Shown: positions 42,782 through 50,877 of the stretch, piece after piece
Numbering within the stretch: position 1 is the stretch's first letter
Layout of the letters: every line of letters begins with the position of its first letter
Assembly (NCBI GenBank): GCA_016208585.1
Contig: JACQXR010000008.1
Location: 1 to 54,701, forward strand
Reading direction: 5' to 3'
DNA length: 54,701 nucleotides
Source of the DNA: a candidate division TA06 bacterium
GTDB lineage: Bacteria; Edwardsbacteria; AC1; EtOH8
Notes under the pieces: generated by a model
The model's input: the letters and a program-made list of their open reading frames with translations, nothing else
The model's database searches: none
Told to the model about the DNA's origin: nothing
Made by a program: the position numbers and the translations under genes

Positions 42782-42818
42782 CAAAAGAACCTCCACGTTG
42801 TGTGTGGAAGTTCTTTTG
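42782..42818 (+). terminator. Terminator of the PPIase cluster
   Basis: Arms CAAAAGAAC-TCCAC (42782-42796) and GTGGA-GTTCTTTTG (42804-42818), with one bulged base pair, form a 14-bp stem that contains its own T-tract. It lies 60 bp after the SurA-like stop codon. Confidence 0.75.
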
Positions 42819-42836
42819 TGTTGCAACAAAACGCTA

Positions 42837-42872
42837 TTGACAAATATCATAATCATGATATGATAATGATAT
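42837..42872 (+). promoter_or_regulatory. Promoter and palindromic operator of the antitoxin gene
   Basis: TTGACA (42837-42842), a 16-bp spacer and TATGAT (42859-42864) lie just upstream of the antitoxin. Overlapping them is a dyad of ATATCAT (42844-42850) and ATGATAT (42866-42872), with ATCATGAT in the centre. This fits an autoregulatory operator for a Phd/YefM-type dimer. Confidence 0.65.
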
Positions 42873-42894
42873 TGTAAAACAAAGGATAAAGCCC

Positions 42895-43167
42895 ATGCCG
42901 ATGATAAAACCTATTTCCGATCTCAGAAACAAGGCTAATCAGATATCAAAGATAGCCCACAGCACCGGGCAGCCGATCTTCATTACCAAGAACGGGGAAG
43001 GCGATATGGTGGTGATGTCTTTGGCCCATTACGGGGACATTCAACGCAAGCTGGAGCTGTACGGAAAGCTGGCCGTGGCCCAGGCCCAAAAAGCCGGGGG
43101 AGACAAGGGCCGGGAGCTTTCTGTTGTAATGAAGGACCTGCGCCGGAAGCTGAATGAAAAGGCGTAG
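42895..43167 (+). CDS. Phd/YefM-family antitoxin
   Basis: The 90-residue product begins MPMIKPISDLRNKANQISKI, the standard Phd/YefM opening (PISDLR), followed by QPIFITKNGEGDMVVMSLAH and a charged helical tail. Function: it binds DNA at the upstream dyad and neutralises the partner toxin. The original partner is a ParE/RelE-type toxin that overlaps its 3' end at ATG 43154. That toxin is now split by two nested mobile elements (see the pseudogene entry), so the antitoxin remains intact without a functional toxin. The stop codon is 43165-43167, just before the insertion point at 43170/43171. Confidence 0.85.
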   Translation: MPMIKPISDLRNKANQISKIAHSTGQPIFITKNGEGDMVVMSLAHYGDIQRKLELYGKLAVAQAQKAGGDKGRELSVVMKDLRRKLNEKA

Positions 43168-43274
43168 TTACTAATCAGAGCGGATAATAGTAGACTTTTT
43201 TCCACCGAAACACGCTAAATACGCTAATTATATTGGATTTAAAAGAAACCGGAATGTCTACTAATATACGCTCC

Positions 43275-44603
43275 CACTACTGTCCCAACGTTGAGAAAAG
43301 CTAAAGCTGTAATTAGATGTTCATCAATGAGATATAACGCAAAAACAGTTTTTTCGATTTGAATTATAGGTTATACTTTGACCACTCTATCCAGGTTCAA
43401 CTACCAACAAGGAGTGGTCAATGAATACCGGGAAAACTATTTTTGCACAGTTGCTGGATTTTCTGCCGTTCTATGAATTCAACAAGTGCGTCAAACGATA
43501 CCGAGGCAATTACAAAGTAAAACAATTTACCTGTCTCAGTCAGTTTATCACGATGGCGTTTGCCCAATTGACGTATCGGGAAAGTCTCCGTGATATTGAA
43601 TCCTGTCTGTAGGCCCTGAGGTCAAAGTTGTACCATATCGGCATCAGGGGAGCGGTATGCCGGAATACCTTGGCGAACGCCAATGAACAACGGGATTGGC
43701 GTATCTATGCAGACTTCGCTCAAGTCTTGATCCAGACGGCCCGGCCATTATACGCCAACGATGAGTTTGGCGTGGATTTGCAGGAGTTGGTTTACGCTTT
43801 TGATTCGACCACGATAGATTTATGCGCCTCGTTATTTCCCTGGGCTCATTTCAAGAAAACCAAGTCGGCGGTCAAGCTGCATACGCTGCTGGACCTGCAT
43901 GGTAACATCCCAGTGTTTATCAGCATTACCAAAGGAAACGTCCATGATGTAACGGTGCTTGATGTGTTGCCAGTTGAGCCTGGCGCTTACTATATGATAG
44001 ACCGGGGATATTTAGATTTTTCCCGACTCTACAAGATACACCGTTCCCAAGCTTTCTTTGTAATCCCGGCTAAAAGCAATACCAGACTCAGGCGACTGTA
44101 TTCACTCCCTGTCGATAAAAAGTCCGGTATACTGAGCGACCAAGTGGCGGTCTGCGCAAATTATCAGGCATCACAAGACTACCCAGAGAAGTTGCGAAGG
44201 ATTCGATATTATGATGAAGAACAAAACAAGAGGTTTGTCTTCCTTACCAATAATATGACGCTTCCGGCAACATCAATTGCCAAGCTATACAAATGCCGCT
44301 GGCAAGTAGAATTATTCTTCAAATGGATAAAACAACATTTACGCATCAAAGGGTTTTACGGCACTTCCGATAATGCCGTAAGGTCGCAGATCTGGATTGC
44401 CGTATCAATCTACGTGCTGGTAGCCATAGTAAAAAAACGATTAAACCTTCGGGCAAGTCTCTACAGCATTTTACAGGTTTTGAGCGTATCCCTTTTTGAA
44501 AAAGAGCCCATTTTACGGATGTTTTCAGAGATCGACCCCCAATCTCAAGACCCCCTGTTTCATAACCAATTGGTACTCTTTGACTAATATTGGGACAGCA
44601 GTG
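43275..44603 (+). mobile_element. IS4-family insertion sequence (1,329 bp)
   Basis: The element runs from CACTACTGTCCCAACG to the inverse of CACTGCTGTCCCAATATT, giving about 14-bp imperfect terminal inverted repeats. The 9-bp target duplication ATACGCTCC is at 43266-43274 and 44604-44612. It holds one transposase gene, interrupted by an amber codon. The intact target duplication suggests a fairly recent insertion into the MITE. Confidence 0.9.
43421..44587 (+). pseudogene. IS4-family transposase with an in-frame TAG
   Basis: One frame of 389 codons runs from ATG 43421 to 44587, broken only by TAG at 43610-43612. Before it lies the N-terminal domain (MNTGKTIFAQLLDFLPFYEF, QFTCLSQFITMAFAQLTYRE). 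After it comes the DDE core: AFDSTTIDLCASLFPWAHFK (first Asp), YYMIDRGYLDFSRLYKI (second Asp) and the YREK box YKCRWQVELFFKWIKQ (Glu). Homologues normally have Arg or Gln at the stop position, and a CAG to TAG change explains it. Without suppression no full-length transposase is made, so the copy is probably inactive in trans. Confidence 0.85.
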
Positions 44604-44930
44604 ATACGCTCCCATTAGTATAAGGTCCGCCTGCTGCGGACGGCCGAGCAAGACTTTACCGAGGCGGTGATGTATGTAATGGCCGAAAGCCCGGCCGCGG
44701 CTCAGGTTCTGGCTGAAAGAATGGAGAAACAACTATCCTTGCTGTCCGGCCAGCCGTTAATGGGCCAAACGCCCGGTGACGCTAATCTGGCAGGGATGGG
44801 ATACCGGTTTATCGTGGTCAAGAATTATTTAGTATTTTATACGGTGGAAGAGAATGATGTGCTTGTGCACCGGATAATACACGGAGCCAGGGATTATTTA
44901 AATGTATTGCAGTAATATTTGCAGCTTGTA

Positions 44931-45003
44931 ACAGAGCCGCCCCGCGCTTGTCCGCCATAGCCCCGCCAAGGCGGGGCGAAGGAGGAATGCGGGGCGGCTC
45001 TGT
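44931..45003 (+). terminator. Large hairpin terminator after the toxin gene, with a nested palindrome
   Basis: The 15-bp arms ACAGAGCCGCCCCGC (44931-44945) and GCGGGGCGGCTCTGT (44989-45003) are perfectly complementary and are followed by TTATT. The loop contains a second hairpin GCCCCGCC-AA-GGCGGGGC. It probably serves as the terminator of the toxin-antitoxin operon. Confidence 0.65.
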
Positions 45004-45037
45004 TTATTACAGAAAACAAGGGATTTGTCAATAGATT

Positions 45038-45362
45038 TTACCCCCTGGGAAAAAACAATTTATTTTCAAGCATGGCATCGAGGTCAACGGGAATTATCAG
45101 TAATCTTTTATCAAGATTCGGAACTTTCTCAAGGGCCAGTTGCCAAGGGGTCTTGTTTTCCTTGTAGGTGTTGGGTCTTTCCAGATTAAAGAAAAGCAGA
45201 TAAGAGAGGCTCTTGTTCATAAAATCCTGCCGAAGGGCTGGTGTGAAAGGCCCGGGCCGCTGGCTTTACTCCGTGAGCAACGGCGTAGTTTACCATCTGA
45301 TAACGAAGTTGTCGTTTGTCTTTACAGTTTCTCATCTGCTGGTTATAGGCGCTGGGACACAT
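45038..45362 (-). pseudogene. Decayed IS transposase: N- and C-terminal pieces with the middle deleted
   Basis: On the minus strand an ATG at 45362 begins MCPSAYNQQMRNCKDKRQLR, YQMVNYAVAHGVKPAARAFH, an N-terminal helix-turn-helix of DDE transposases. At about 45225 the text jumps, in another frame, to the C-terminal piece (SYLLFFNLERPNTYKENKTP, WQLALEKVPNL). The whole catalytic core is missing. The IS appears to have lost its middle by internal deletion. The surrounding 45221-45928 has no intact gene. Confidence 0.7.
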
Positions 45363-45583
45363 ACTCGCTCCCTTCTTGATTGCAGGGGAGTTATAACCGA
45401 AAAGGCACTCGTTTGTCTATGGTAATCTGTGTCGTTAGTCACTACCCGTTTGGCAGGTGTCAGGACATCGTTGACAGTCTTTAGTGCTTTCTGTAAACGT
45501 TTGAATACTTGCCGGCTCTTGCATAGTAGCTTCGTCAACCTTGGCCGCCCTTTCGGGGGTAATGATCTATTATACCATTCCCA

Positions 45584-45643
45584 ACATTTTTTCGCAAAAC
45601 CCCGACATAATTATTATGCTACCACATTTTTTCGCAAAACCCT
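45584..45643. repeat. Direct repeat flanking an IS-end remnant
   Basis: ACATTTTTTCGCAAAACCC occurs at 45584-45602 and again at 45624-45642, with a period of 40 bp. Between and overlapping them, 45604-45626 is identical to the 23-bp IS-end sequence at 7403-7425. No promoter or gene function is apparent. The stretch 45644-45928 contains no recognised gene. Confidence 0.65.
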
Positions 45644-45928
45644 TGACTTTTTATGCTCTTTGTGAAATAATTCATTTTTTGTGCCCCAAATATACCTGAA
45701 CGGTCATAATTTTATTTTTGATCGCGGTATCAAGGGGCCGTTCGTTCATTACCAAATAAATACCCAATTTATTTTGCCACAAAAAGCACAAGAAACACAA
45801 AATGGATGGGCCTCATCACTATTTTTTACGTAAGCATATTAAAGGTGATTTTGTGAATTATGTGCTTTGTGTGGTTAATTCCGTGAAAATCAGTCAGCAA
45901 TCATTTCAATAATTTAGGCAATAAAAAT

Positions 45929-47032
45929 ATGCCGGAAAAGACGGTTTATTCTTTGGCCAGGGCCCAGGCGTCGGATCTCATCGCCAGTCTGCTGAAATCC
46001 CAGAACGAGGTGTGGGCTCCGGCGAAGGGAGAGAGCGGCGACACCTTTTTGTCGCGGATAGAATCGGCCAAGCAGATGGCCCCCGAATATGTCAACGGAT
46101 TTTTGGGGGCCAAGCGCTATGTGTTCCCGCAGCTGGAGGAGCTGTTCCGTTTCAAGAAGGGCAAGAACGGAACCACCCTGCAGACCGGATCGGAACAGCC
46201 CCGGGCGGTGATCTGGGGGATCCGGCCCTGCGACATGTCGGCGGTCCATTATTTTGATAGCTTCTTCGGGACGGACGCTAAATCCGGTCCCGATTGGAAA
46301 TCGGGAGATCCCTTGCCGGATCCATTGTATAAAAAGCGCCGGGAGCGAGCGGTGTTCATCACCCTGGCCTGCAACCAGGCCGGCCCAAAATGCTTCTGCA
46401 TCTGCACCGACTCCGGGCCGTTCCTCTCCCAGGGCTATGATATCCAGCTGACCGATCTGGGTACATATTATCTGGCAGAAGTGGGAAGCCCCAAGGGCGA
46501 AGAATTCGTGAAGGAATTCAAGACCTTGTTCGGCACCGGAGACGAGAACGACATGAAGCTCCGGCGGAAGCTGGAGGTCGAGGCCGAGAAGACCTTCCAG
46601 CAGCCGGTCAGTTTTTTCGCCAAGGCCATGCGCAAAATGGACGCCGGCAAGGTGGACCAGAAATTCTGGGAGAAGGTCGGCGGGTACTGCATCGGCTGCG
46701 GGGGCTGTATCTACGTCTGCCCCATGTGCAGCTGTTTTGACGTGGACGACAGGATGGAATCCGATACCGAAGGCCTGCGCTACCGCAGCTGGGATACCTG
46801 CGACTTTGCCGGGTTCACCCGCGAGGTCTCCGGCCATAACCCCCGGGTCTCCAAAGCCGACCGCCGGAAGCGGTGGTTCTACCATAAGCTGTCCATGGAT
46901 TATCTGGAGAAGAACCCGGTGATCGGCTGCGTGGGCTGCGGCCGCTGCGTGATCACTTGCCCCGGGGAGGTGGACATGGCCACGGTGGTGCGCTGGATGC
47001 GGAAGGCGGATTCCGAAAGCCCTAATTCCTAA
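45929..47032 (+). CDS. HydB-like (sulfhydrogenase beta) iron-sulfur subunit
   Basis: The 367-residue cytoplasmic protein resembles the beta subunit of sulfhydrogenase and anaerobic sulfite reductase A (HydB/AsrA). It has an N-terminal domain (KRYVFPQLEELFRFKKG, VIWGIRPCDMSAVHYFDSFF, ITLACNQAGPKCFCICT) and a C-terminal ferredoxin-like region with two [4Fe-4S] motifs, GYCIGCGGCIYVCPMCSCFD and GCVGCGRCVITCPGEVDMA. Family knowledge: such subunits pass electrons between a hydrogenase and the FAD subunit that binds NAD(P). The gene lies upstream of a HydG-like FAD subunit, a [NiFe]-hydrogenase protease and membrane subunits, so it belongs to that redox cluster. A broken four-helix-bundle gene separates it from its partner. 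Confidence 0.85.
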   Translation: MPEKTVYSLARAQASDLIASLLKSQNEVWAPAKGESGDTFLSRIESAKQMAPEYVNGFLGAKRYVFPQLEELFRFKKGKNGTTLQTGSEQPRAVIWGIRPCDMSAVHYFDSFFGTDAKSGPDWKSGDPLPDPLYKKRRERAVFITLACNQAGPKCFCICTDSGPFLSQGYDIQLTDLGTYYLAEVGSPKGEEFVKEFKTLFGTGDENDMKLRRKLEVEAEKTFQQPVSFFAKAMRKMDAGKVDQKFWEKVGGYCIGCGGCIYVCPMCSCFDVDDRMESDTEGLRYRSWDTCDFAGFTREVSGHNPRVSKADRRKRWFYHKLSMDYLEKNPVIGCVGCGRCVITCPGEVDMATVVRWMRKADSESPNS

Positions 47033-47050
47033 AACACGAAATCCTAAACA

Positions 47051-47615
47051 ATGTCCGAAAGCCAAAATACAAAAACAGAAAAACCCAGGCAGTATGATCT
47101 TGAGGACGGACATTAAAATTTGCCAAGGCGGTTATTGCTTTTGCAAGGAAACTGCCAAAGGATGTTATCAATAACGAATTAATCAAACAATTAGTGCGTT
47201 CCAGCGGTTCTATCGGAGCCAATTACATAGAGGCCAATGAGGCCTTGAGCCGCAAAGATTTTCTGATGCATGTCAAGATATCCCGCAAGGAGGCCAAAGA
47301 GTCCAGATACTGGCTTAGAGCTTATCCTCAAATAACAATTTGGGCATAAACGGCTGCAAAACCGCCATACTACGTTACGCTCATTCACCGTATCGCTGTG
47401 GATACGCTTCACTCGCGTTCCTCGTCTGGCATGGTTTGACAGGCTCACCACATGCCTTTTCGCTCGTTTATGCTGACCCAAAGCTTATTTAAGGATAAAC
47501 TCTTAATCTGATTGAAACAGATGACGAAAAGATGGAAAAAGAAAGACTGGTTCTTTGTGATGAGGCCGGGCAGTTGATGAAGATCTTCGGCTCGATAGTT
47601 GAAAAAACTCAATGA
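47051..47615 (+). pseudogene. Four-helix-bundle protein gene broken by a frameshift and a MITE
   Basis: The text reads MSESQNTKTEKPRQYDLED, then after a one-base loss near 47107-47110 continues LKFAKAVIAFARKLPKDVIN, NELIKQLVRSSGSIGANYIE, ANEALSRKDFLMHVKISRKE and AKESRYWL. A 185-bp element (47318-47502) interrupts here. Afterwards the frame continues NLIETDDEKMEKERLVLCDE, AGQLMKIFGSIVEKTQ and stops at 47615. Removing the element and one TTA rejoins YWL-NLIETDD exactly. This is an S23-type four-helix-bundle gene inserted between the HydB- and HydG-like genes. Confidence 0.85.
47318..47502. mobile_element. MITE-like element B (185 bp) with TTA target duplication
   Basis: The element starts GAGCTTATCCTCAAATAA and its inverted right end reads GAGTTTATCCTTAAATAA. 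The inverted repeats continue imperfectly through TTTGGG and GCATAAACG. TTA flanks it at 47315-47317 and 47503-47505. It has no coding capacity. Its interior contains GTTTGACA-x-GCTCACCAC, shared with the nested repeat at 25022-25067. Different ends separate it from MITE family A. Confidence 0.8.
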
Positions 47616-47683
47616 TAGTTATTGGAAGTTTGTATTTTAAGATTGTTTAGAATCTAGAATTTAGAAATTAAAGTAGAAGAGCT

Positions 47684-48520
47684 ATGAACCCTAACATTTA
47701 TGTACCTTATATAGCCGAGATCACCGACATCAAACAGGAGACCGGCGATACCCGGACCTACGATGTCAGAATAAAGAACCAGGACGAGGCCAGGCTGTTT
47801 CTTTCCCGGCCCGGACAGTTCGTGGAGGCCTCGGTGTTCGGGGCCGGCGAGGCCCCCTTCGGCCTAACCACTTCACCCAAAGATCCCGGGGTAATGACCT
47901 TTACCGTGCGGGCCTGCGGCAGGGTGACCAACGCCCTGGCCCGGCTTTCGACCGGGGACGAGATCGGCGTCAAAGGGCCCTTGGGGAACAGCTTTCTTGA
48001 CAAGATCGACTCCAGGGGCAAGGATGTTTTAGTGATCGGCGGCGGCATCGGGCTCCCGCCGCTGCGCTCCATGATAGACCACATATTCAATAACCGCTCC
48101 GACTACCGGGATTTCACCATCCTCTACGGCGCCAGAACCCCGGCCGACCGGGTCTATAAATATCAGTTAAGCGAATGGGAAAAGAAAACCGACCTGAAAC
48201 TGATCCAGACGGTGGACGTGGCCGACCAGGATTGGACCGGGAACGTGGGGGTGGTCACCACTTTGTTCCCCAAGCTTAAATTAGACATCCCCAACACCGT
48301 GGTCTACACCTGCGGGCCGCCCATCATGATCAAGTTCGTGATCGTCGAACTGCTTAAATTAGGTCTGCCGGAGAAACAGATAGTGTCCACCCTGGAGCGC
48401 TACATGAAATGCGGAGTAGGCAAGTGCGGGCACTGTTGCATCGGGAACAAGTATGTCTGCACCGAGGGGCCGGTGTTCGACTACACCGAGATCAAGGGGC
48501 TGGCCGAAGAGGCGTTCTAA
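47684..48520 (+). CDS. HydG-like (sulfhydrogenase gamma) FAD/NAD(P)-binding subunit
   Basis: The 278-residue protein is a ferredoxin-NADP reductase-fold subunit. The FAD-binding barrel is at residues about 1-100 (LFLSRPGQFVEASVFGAGEA, PFGLTTSPKDPG, FTVRACGRVTNALARL). The NAD(P)-binding part begins DVLVIGGGIGLPPLRSMIDH, and a C-terminal [2Fe-2S] site follows (MKCGVGKCGHCCIGNKYVC). The family includes HydG of sulfhydrogenase, AsrB and the PyrK-type dihydroorotate dehydrogenase subunit. Next to a HydB-like subunit and a [NiFe]-hydrogenase protease, the HydG-like role (electron exchange with NAD(P)H) is the best reading. AGAAGAG is just upstream of ATG 47684. Confidence 0.87.
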   Translation: MNPNIYVPYIAEITDIKQETGDTRTYDVRIKNQDEARLFLSRPGQFVEASVFGAGEAPFGLTTSPKDPGVMTFTVRACGRVTNALARLSTGDEIGVKGPLGNSFLDKIDSRGKDVLVIGGGIGLPPLRSMIDHIFNNRSDYRDFTILYGARTPADRVYKYQLSEWEKKTDLKLIQTVDVADQDWTGNVGVVTTLFPKLKLDIPNTVVYTCGPPIMIKFVIVELLKLGLPEKQIVSTLERYMKCGVGKCGHCCIGNKYVCTEGPVFDYTEIKGLAEEAF

Positions 48521-48596
48521 ACAGAGAACAATGAACAATGAGCAATGAACATTGGCCAAATTGCGAGGCGCCATTGTATGCTCATAAGGGGCCGAA

Positions 48597-49061
48597 ATGT
48601 CCGATCTGATAGAATATCTGTGTTCTTTGAACGAAAGATCGCTGATCATCGGGGTGGGCAACCCCTTAAGGGGGGACGACGGGTTCGGCCCGGCGCTGAT
48701 CGCGGGGCTAAACGGCCGGGTTGGCATAAGACTATTGGACGCCGAGGAGATCCCGGAAGCCTTCCTTGATAAAGCGGTGGAAATGTCCCCGGACAAGCTT
48801 TTGATCGCCGACGCGGTGGCCCTGGGCGGCCTGCCCGGGGAAGCGGCCCTGATGCCGCCGGAATCACTGGGACAGAAGATCGCCATCTCCACCCACAACC
48901 TGCCGCTTTTAATGTTCATCAAGTTCTTTAAGGAACAAAGCCCCAAGACCGAGGTGATGCTGCTGGGGGTCCAGCCCAAGGGCATAGAATTCGGAAAAGA
49001 GCTGAGCCCGGAGATAAAGAAGACCATAGACAGCCTGGTTGATATACTGACAGCCAAATAA
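48597..49061 (+). CDS. [NiFe]-hydrogenase maturation protease (HyaD/HycI-type)
   Basis: The 154-residue endopeptidase has the family opening LIIGVGNPLRGDDGFGPALI, the second acidic site DKLLIADAVALGGLPGEA, and the His in ISTHNLPLLMFIKFF; together these form the nickel-sensing site. Family knowledge: it removes the C-terminal peptide of the hydrogenase large subunit after nickel insertion. Its presence is the best evidence that the cluster makes a true [NiFe] hydrogenase and not only a complex-I-like oxidoreductase. The large subunit itself lies outside the window, presumably downstream of the NuoC-like gene. The HycI type goes with group 4 enzymes. Confidence 0.88.
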   Translation: MSDLIEYLCSLNERSLIIGVGNPLRGDDGFGPALIAGLNGRVGIRLLDAEEIPEAFLDKAVEMSPDKLLIADAVALGGLPGEAALMPPESLGQKIAISTHNLPLLMFIKFFKEQSPKTEVMLLGVQPKGIEFGKELSPEIKKTIDSLVDILTAK

Positions 49062-49070
49062 AACGGACCT

Positions 49071-49108
49071 AACCCTTGATCCCTTCCCCGCAAGGGAAGG
49101 GGAAATAG
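49071..49108. repeat. C-rich palindromic intergenic repeat (copy 2 of 3)
   Basis: ACCCTTGATCCCTTCCCC followed by AAGGGAAGGGG forms a small hairpin. It is related to 4973-5015 and 52128-52167. Confidence 0.6.
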
Positions 49109-49127
49109 TAAACAAAAGATAAAAGAT

Positions 49128-50582
49128 ATGTTACCCATTCTCCTATTTACAATGTTGCTGCTGCCCTTTGCCGGGGCGCTGATCTCGCAGTGGCTGCCGG
49201 AAAAAAGGCAGGACGGCTTTGCCGCTGTCATAGTCTCTCTGGTTTGCGCAGCCTCGCTATGGGCGGTGTTCCTGGGATTGGGCAAAAGCTTCCATCTCAA
49301 TGTCCTGCCTTGGTGGCCCTGGCTGCCCCAGGGCACTGAAGTGATGGGTCTGCATTTGGATCCGTTGTCCACGGTCCTGCTTTTAGTGACCACCATCATC
49401 GGGCTGGCGGTGACATTTTTCGCCCGTGACTATCTAACGCCCCAAAATAGGTACCATCCCATCGAGGGCGGCAAGCGGCGTTTCTACCTGTGGCATTTGC
49501 TGTTTGTGGGGGCCATGGTGGGGGTGGCGGTCTCGCCGAACTTCCTCCAGATGTTCATCTTCTGGGAGCTGACCACCATCTGCTCCTGGGCGCTGATATC
49601 CTACTATCACAACCATGAATCCCTGGAGGCCGGGTTCGAGGCCCTGATCAAGACCTTCTTCGGGGGCATCTTCTTCCTGATCGCGCTGATAGTGATCTTC
49701 GTCAACGCCGGTAGCTTCGACTTCGACGCCATCAATCTTTTGACTCCCCAGTTGAAGACCCTGGTCTTCATCCTGTTCCTGATCGCGGCCTGGGCCAAGT
49801 CCTCCCAGATAGTCTTCTTTGCCTGGCTGCCCAACGCCATGGCCGCGCCCACTCCGGTCTCCTGCTATCTGCACGCGGCGGCCATGGTCAAGGCCGGGGT
49901 CTATTTAATGGCCCGGGTGGCCATCTCCACCGTGGGCTTTTCCTACGGGCTGGGGCTTTTAGTGGCGGCCTTCGCGGTGTTCACCATGCTGGCCTCGCTG
50001 TTTTTGTTCTTCTTCCAGACCGACCTTAAAAAATTCCTGGCCTATTCCACCATCGCCCATCTGGGTTATATCTTCCTTGGCATCGGGCTGGGGGTGATGG
50101 GCAGCTATTACGGCTATCAGGGCGCCATTTTGCACATCATCTGCCACGCCCCGGCCAAGGCTCTGCTGTTCATCTGCGTGGGGGCCATCGCCTATTCCAC
50201 CGGCACCCGCAACATGGACGAACTGGGCGGCCTGGCCAAGGCCATGCCCCTGACCTCCATCGCCTTCATCGTCGGCGCTTTGGGGGCGACCGGCATTGCT
50301 CCGCTTTCTTGTTTCTGGTCAAAGCTGTTTTTGATGGAAGGCGTGATCGAGATCGGCGGCAAGACGGCCGTATTTTTGATGATCCCTTTCGTGGCCGAGA
50401 TCATCATCGCCTTCGCCTGGTATTTCTTCATCGCCCACAAGGTATTCTTCGGCGAGCCCTCGGCCAAAGTGAACCGGGTGATCGCCCTGCCGCTGACCTC
50501 CAAGATCATTTTGATCGCGCTGATGGCGCTGACCGTAATCGCCCCGCTGGTGGGCCTGCCGCTGGTGAAATTAGTCAGGTGA
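49128..50582 (+). CDS. Antiporter-like membrane subunit of hydrogenase/complex I (MrpD/HyfB/NuoL-M family)
   Basis: The 484-residue protein has about 14 hydrophobic segments and the proton-conducting transporter pattern: LHLDPLSTVLLLVTTIIGLA, FVGAMVGVAVSPNFLQMFIF then WELTTICSWALISYY, KSSQIVFFAWLPNAMAAPTP and VSCYLHAAAMVKAGVYLMAR, with LKKFLAYSTIAHLGYIFLG (membrane lysine and glutamate/histidine pathway residues). Family knowledge: such subunits pump protons or sodium ions. It is shorter than NuoL and lacks the lateral helix. Its last residues, APLVGLPLVKLVR, recur almost unchanged at 52082-52123 without the rest of the gene. Confidence 0.88.
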   Translation: MLPILLFTMLLLPFAGALISQWLPEKRQDGFAAVIVSLVCAASLWAVFLGLGKSFHLNVLPWWPWLPQGTEVMGLHLDPLSTVLLLVTTIIGLAVTFFARDYLTPQNRYHPIEGGKRRFYLWHLLFVGAMVGVAVSPNFLQMFIFWELTTICSWALISYYHNHESLEAGFEALIKTFFGGIFFLIALIVIFVNAGSFDFDAINLLTPQLKTLVFILFLIAAWAKSSQIVFFAWLPNAMAAPTPVSCYLHAAAMVKAGVYLMARVAISTVGFSYGLGLLVAAFAVFTMLASLFLFFFQTDLKKFLAYSTIAHLGYIFLGIGLGVMGSYYGYQGAILHIICHAPAKALLFICVGAIAYSTGTRNMDELGGLAKAMPLTSIAFIVGALGATGIAPLSCFWSKLFLMEGVIEIGGKTAVFLMIPFVAEIIIAFAWYFFIAHKVFFGEPSAKVNRVIALPLTSKIILIALMALTVIAPLVGLPLVKLVR

Positions 50583-50877
50583 GCCCGATACAGTTTAAAA
50601 GGTTGAAAATGTTTGAAAAATGGTTTGTTTATGGCGGATGGTTTATGGGGGGCGGACAATCAAGGCGGATTTACGCTGATTTATATTTAGGGCTGGCAAC
50701 CCTTCCGACTGCGCCATACGGCTTCCGCCTACGTCCGCTTTGTGCGGATTAATGCGGACAGGTCGACGAGCAAGCCGCGAGGAGAGGAAAAATAAAAAGG
50801 TTTGCCACCGCCTTTGGCCACCGCTTTTAGCGGGGCAGGCGGGGTGCCGCCACAGGCGGCAAAAGGATGTACTAATC
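50583..50877. other. Intergenic segment with short GC-rich palindromes
   Basis: Nearly 300 bp with no convincing gene. Near its end the sequence GGGGTGCCGCCACAGGCGGC, followed by AAAAGG, repeats in modified form at 14056-14080 (GGGGTGCCGCCGGAGGCGGC). Each copy is a GCCGCC/GGCGGC hairpin placed just before a gene start. Confidence 0.55.

Larger units (their letters stand above)
43171..44618. mobile_element. MITE family A, copy 2 (110 bp), interrupted by an IS4 element
   Basis: The MITE consists of 43171-43274 plus 44613-44618 (110 bp). Its ends are CTAAT-CA-GAGCGGATA-A-TAGTAGAC and, in inverse, CTAAT-GG-GAGCGTATA-T-TAGTAGAC. It is flanked by TA at 43169-43170 and 44619-44620. The ends match those of the element at 22581-22829. 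The right end was interrupted by the IS4-family element described separately. It has no coding capacity. Confidence 0.8.
43154..44915 (+). pseudogene. ParE/RelE-type toxin gene split by a MITE and an IS4 element
   Basis: The toxin starts at ATG 43154, overlapping the antitoxin stop, and reads M-K-R-R-S before breaking at 43170. After 1,450 bp it resumes at 44621: YKVRLLRTAEQDFTEAVMYV, MAESPAAAQVLAERMEKQL, GYRFIVVKNYLVFYTVEEN and VLVHRIIHGARDYLNVLQ, the ParE pattern. Deleting 43171-44620 (both elements plus one TA) restores a single open frame of about 104 codons. The visible frame from 44667 is just the tail of this gene. Toxin activity is expected to be lost. Confidence 0.85.

Noticed and set aside
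43628-44587. A separate gene for the C-terminal transposase part
   Set aside because: It is in the same frame as 43421-43612 and divided only by one TAG; it is one transposase.
44667-44915. A separate 82-residue gene starting at 44667
   Set aside because: The protein family and restored junction show it is the tail of the split ParE toxin; the ATG is internal.
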